Assembly (NCBI RefSeq): GCF_905475345.1
Contig: NC_066592.1
Location: forward strand, 861,001-925,000
Source of the DNA: Vespula vulgaris
Lineage: Eukaryota > Arthropoda > Insecta > Hymenoptera > Vespidae
Direction: 5' to 3'
DNA: 64,000 nt
Shown here piece by piece: positions 60,837-64,000 of the stretch. The first letter of the stretch is position 1; every line of letters begins with the position of its first letter. The position numbers were made by a program, and so were the translations under genes. Below the pieces are notes generated by a model. It did not search any database. It was not told where the DNA came from and saw only the letters and a list, made by a program, of their open reading frames with translations.

Positions 60837-61424
60837 AATGAAATGCATTCGGCTTGGCTTGCACTCTTATTTTCCAGGCTCCGAGATGAGATGGATTTAG
60901 TAAATTAATTTGCCAAGAAGCCACTTTTAAATACCGGTCAAAGAATAAATGGACCGTGTTCTACGGACGCCATGTTGGCGTCGACCATGCCGTTAAATAT
61001 GCAAAAGGCTTTTCGACGCTGATCATTCTACCTTCTCGAAATATTTTTCCTACGATTCTATTTGCACTCCTATTTTTATCTCTTTCTCTCTCTCTCTCTC
61101 TCTTTCTCTTATAGAAATAAAAATATTAAACTAAATATATCTTCAATCATGCCCTTCCTATTTAATTCCGTTATCCGAAAAATAATTCAAAGAAATATTG
61201 AAAATATCGCAAAGTCGAGTTTGCGGAACTTGGCGTATCTCGACTAAAGAATTAAACTGTCCCTGAACATATGCATACATACGTATGAAGTTACGGGACT
61301 CTGAAGGTGAGACTATCTAGTAGTAAGAACTCTCACGACGAGTTCCTGTCTGACACGAGCTTACGCGGTGCAAGAGGGTGGGCGAGAGGTGGGTGAAGGG
61401 CACGAAAGGTAAAGGGAGATTGGA
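60837..61424. other. unassigned DNA
   Basis: Holds the palindrome at 60966 and a CT array at 61083-61105. Confidence 0.4.
60966..60982. other. 17-bp palindrome with Pho/YY1- and NF1-like halves
   Basis: GACGCCA and TGGCGTC are exact reverse complements around TGT. The left part reads GCCATGTT, close to the Pho/YY1 GCCAT core. AAATATGCAAA, an octamer-like word, starts about 12 bases later. Confidence 0.6.
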
Positions 61425-61425
61425 A

Positions 61426-61466
<41 letters not shown>
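61425..61466. repeat. (GA)n microsatellite
   Basis: GA units with one CA interruption. Confidence 0.95.
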
Positions 61467-61469
<3 letters not shown>

Positions 61470-62086
61470 GAGAGAAGAGAACAGACTTCTGAGAAGGGCT
61501 TCGCGGTATTATGCTAATCTCGTTAAACCGAGAGCGGGTCAGACGGTACTAGACCTTACACCATCGTATTAAGATAATAACAATGAAAGGGTTGGGCTCG
61601 ACGAAGCATCAGCCTTCGTTGCATTATTAGCTCAACGTCGACGTACCAGACTAATCTTCTCAGCATTTATCAGATACATATACGAATATTCCTTTTGCCC
61701 GATCTTAAGTGGACTCTTAATTCTTCGATTTATCAAATCTATCAAAATACGATTCGAAACATCACTCGAATTTCATCCACTGTACACTCTCCGAAAAGTA
61801 ATTTTTTGTTCTAAATAAAAGTTACATAGGATCGTTACGTTCCATGATATATCCCTATCTACGTGTAAGGAATGAGAGAACGTAAAAACTCGAGACTTCA
61901 ATTACACGTAGGTAATTACATTTAAGGTAATCACGTTGAGAGATCTTTCCCGAGTTCTACGGAATACGACTGTTTCCAGAACAATTTGCATAGAAGATAA
62001 ATGTGATATTCGGGCTAGGAAGTTTGTCATATATAAATATACTCGAGTGTTTAAGAAATTACATCGGCAGAGTGAGACTCGTTTTA

Positions 62087-62088
<2 letters not shown>
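61467..62088. other. nothing recognised
   Basis: Mixed AT-rich sequence. Confidence 0.5.

Positions 62089-62133
<45 letters not shown>
62089..62133. repeat. (AT)22 microsatellite
   Basis: Uninterrupted AT alternation. Confidence 0.98.
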
Positions 62134-62136
<3 letters not shown>

Positions 62137-62751
62137 AGTTATATGATATTCCGTTAAGGATTATTAATTTAAAATCTGTTATTCGTAATGAAAATTTTAT
62201 TTATCGACGATCTTAAAAGGAAAAGTTTTTGAGCACTATACATATGCATGCTTTATCGTTGGTGCTCTCGTCGAAAATGAAAACGTAAAAAACAGAGAAG
62301 AGTGAAGTACGATTTCGCAATTCATTCGTAAAACTGCATAAAATATATTGAATGCAGCAGTACGATTTAAAATACGCGTTCTCGTTTGAAACGGTCGGCT
62401 GGGATACGAAAATGGCTTGGCAAAAGCGATACATTAAATATTTCGTCGCACGGATATTTTTGTCTACCTTCGAGAGCTTCGCACTTGGCAACATTTTGAT
62501 CGGTAAAATTCGATCGGTCATACGATTGGTTCGTTCTAACGCGATTCAAAATTCAAAGAAGCCCTCGTGTTTCCGAGAGAAATACCAAACTAAACGATCA
62601 CGTTGTTGCTACGTACATATCTGCGATGATATTTACGAAGTATGATTCGAGAGAAGACTTTATTATAAAGCTTGCCTACGTGGTTATACGTGATACCTTT
62701 ATCGTGATTTCCACGTGATGAAATCCGCTCACGTTTTTGAGCTAACAAAAA
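62134..62751. other. unassigned DNA
   Basis: A 97-codon ATG plus-strand frame (62352-62645) and minus-strand frames of 102 and 60 codons overlap the same block. It is repeat-free, but no frame stands out. Confidence 0.4.
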
Positions 62752-62806
62752 GGAAAGAAAGAGAGAGAAAGAGAGAGAGAGGAAAGAAAGATAGATAGAG
62801 AGAGAA

Positions 62807-62839
<33 letters not shown>
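62752..62839. repeat. GA/GATA microsatellite belt
   Basis: AAAG, GATA and GA units, the last about 15 uninterrupted. Another GA patch lies at 62945-62980. Confidence 0.95.
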
Positions 62840-62841
<2 letters not shown>

Positions 62842-63854
62842 GAGGGAGACTTGAAAACGTAATATTCTTAATCCTCAACGCGTGAAAGCCGAGAGTAGAA
62901 AATTCTTTCGGATGATATAACCGAGTGTAGCCAGCTGAGATGGGAAAAAGAAAGAGAGAGAAAGAGAGAGAGAGAGAGGAAAGCGTACAATCCTTTCCCC
63001 CGTCACCATCACTGCGGATTGTGATTAATAATTACGTTAAAGTCGCGCAGTCCTCGAGCCCAGTGTCGCACCCTTCTCTCAGATTAACATAATGTAGTCC
63101 GCTTTGAACTCCGCGGAAAATTTTACCGTGGTGGTTGGTGCCTGCCACCGCATAAATATGGAGGAGACTGATTGAAGGGAGGCGAAGAAGCGGATTCTGC
63201 AGCACAAACTCGGAGGAGGAGAAAGATAGGCGAAGAAAAAGAAAAAGAGAAGGAAAAAGAGAAAGAGAGAAACAGTGAAAAAGAAGAGGCCTTACAGGTG
63301 ATAGTCGTGTTTGAAAGAAAAAAAAAATGCGAAAAATGAGAGATGACGAAAGAAAAAGATAGAAAGAGAGAAAAGCTGCAACGGTAGGAAAGAAAATCTC
63401 CCAGGCAGCTTTTCTTCGAGGGTGGTCTAAAGGAGGAAGGAAAGCTTGGAAAAGGGAAAGAAGAGCTTTGGAAAGGAAACGACTGGAAGCAGGTGTGACT
63501 GAATTGGAACACGGCTCTCTCCATCTCTCTCTCTCTCTCTCTCTCTTCCTCACCCTCTTTTTCTTTCTCTTTCTTTTTCGTATCTTCTTTTAGTTCGATG
63601 ATGGACTACACTAGTTTTCCGATCGATAACCGATACCTAGGAGGCTTCCTTCTTACGGATTATCGTGCTTTCGCAGTACAAGCGACAGCTCCATTTCGTA
63701 GAATCTTCTATTAATTAATCTATAGAAGCTCGGAGAATCCTTCGGGAATCTTGAATCGTGGATTGCGAACTGATACTTTTCTCGTATTGATCTTACGAGT
63801 TCGTTTAATCTTAAAAATTACTCATTACTCTTACGTGTATATATTTGTATAACT

Positions 63855-63857
<3 letters not shown>
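62840..63857. other. unassigned DNA
   Basis: Purine-rich tract at 63222-63280 and 63345-63375, CT array at 63523-63546. Minus-strand frames of 133-173 codons here cross these tracts and are not credible. Confidence 0.45.
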
Positions 63858-63908
<51 letters not shown>

Positions 63909-63916
63909 GTATATAT
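63858..63916. repeat. (TA)n(GTAT)n compound array
   Basis: About 19 TA units followed by four GTAT units. Confidence 0.97.
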
Positions 63917-64000
63917 GCAAAAGTAAATTGGAAGAAGAGGAGATTTTCGGATCTATAAACTCGCGAGAAGAAGTCATATTTAAACGTGATATTAAACATC

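Noticed and set aside
60420..60848. Minus-strand poly-Ser ORF
   Set aside because: The Ser run is the CTA/CTG array; the downstream part coincides with a complex AT-rich block more like noncoding DNA.
63032..63553. 173-codon minus-strand ORF
   Set aside because: Ser/Leu/Phe-rich product of purine tracts on the plus strand.

Overview
The window looks like animal, most likely insect, nuclear DNA. CpG is not depleted, A+T is moderate, GA/CT, AT and GAA microsatellites are very dense on both strands, and the few plausible introns are 58-69 nt. That combination resembles bees, ants or wasps (Hymenoptera). This assignment is an inference from composition, not from a recognised gene. I see no bacterial-style gene layout, operon, rRNA, tRNA, CRISPR array or intact transposon ORF.

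Most of the 64 kb reads as gene-poor intergenic or intronic DNA. Nearly every long open frame crosses a CT/GA, GAA or T-rich tract. Such tracts lack stop codons and give Ser/Leu/Phe-rich or Arg/Glu/Lys-rich nonsense, so those ORFs are not reported as genes.

Layout. 1-16.5 kb: microsatellites between unassigned stretches, with a CRE-like site near 7.77 kb and a CT-GA-CT cluster at 10.6-11.2 kb. 16.6-18.4 kb: a possible plus-strand promoter and 5' exons, then a 564-nt open frame free of repeats. 19.9-27.6 kb: the densest simple-repeat belt, including the longest pure GA array. 30.5-31.3 kb: an AT-rich degenerate tandem repeat full of forkhead-like TTGTTTA boxes, then a second decayed short repeat. 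34-52 kb: more repeats, several small inverted repeats, and two weak plus-strand coding candidates (41.8 and 43.2 kb). 53.0-53.9 kb: a possible two-exon plus-strand model. 57.3-59.4 kb: the best protein-coding evidence in the window, a set of minus-strand exon-like segments with matching splice phases, raised third-position GC and, in one possible exon, poly-glutamate encoded by a GAA microsatellite. 59.4-64 kb: unassigned DNA with more microsatellites.

None of the coding candidates could be matched to a known family by eye, so no gene symbols are given. Gene models are eukaryotic guesses built from open frame, splice-site and codon-position evidence, and their confidences are low on purpose. 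Plus and minus strands are often both open in the same place, which makes protein-likeness by eye unreliable here.
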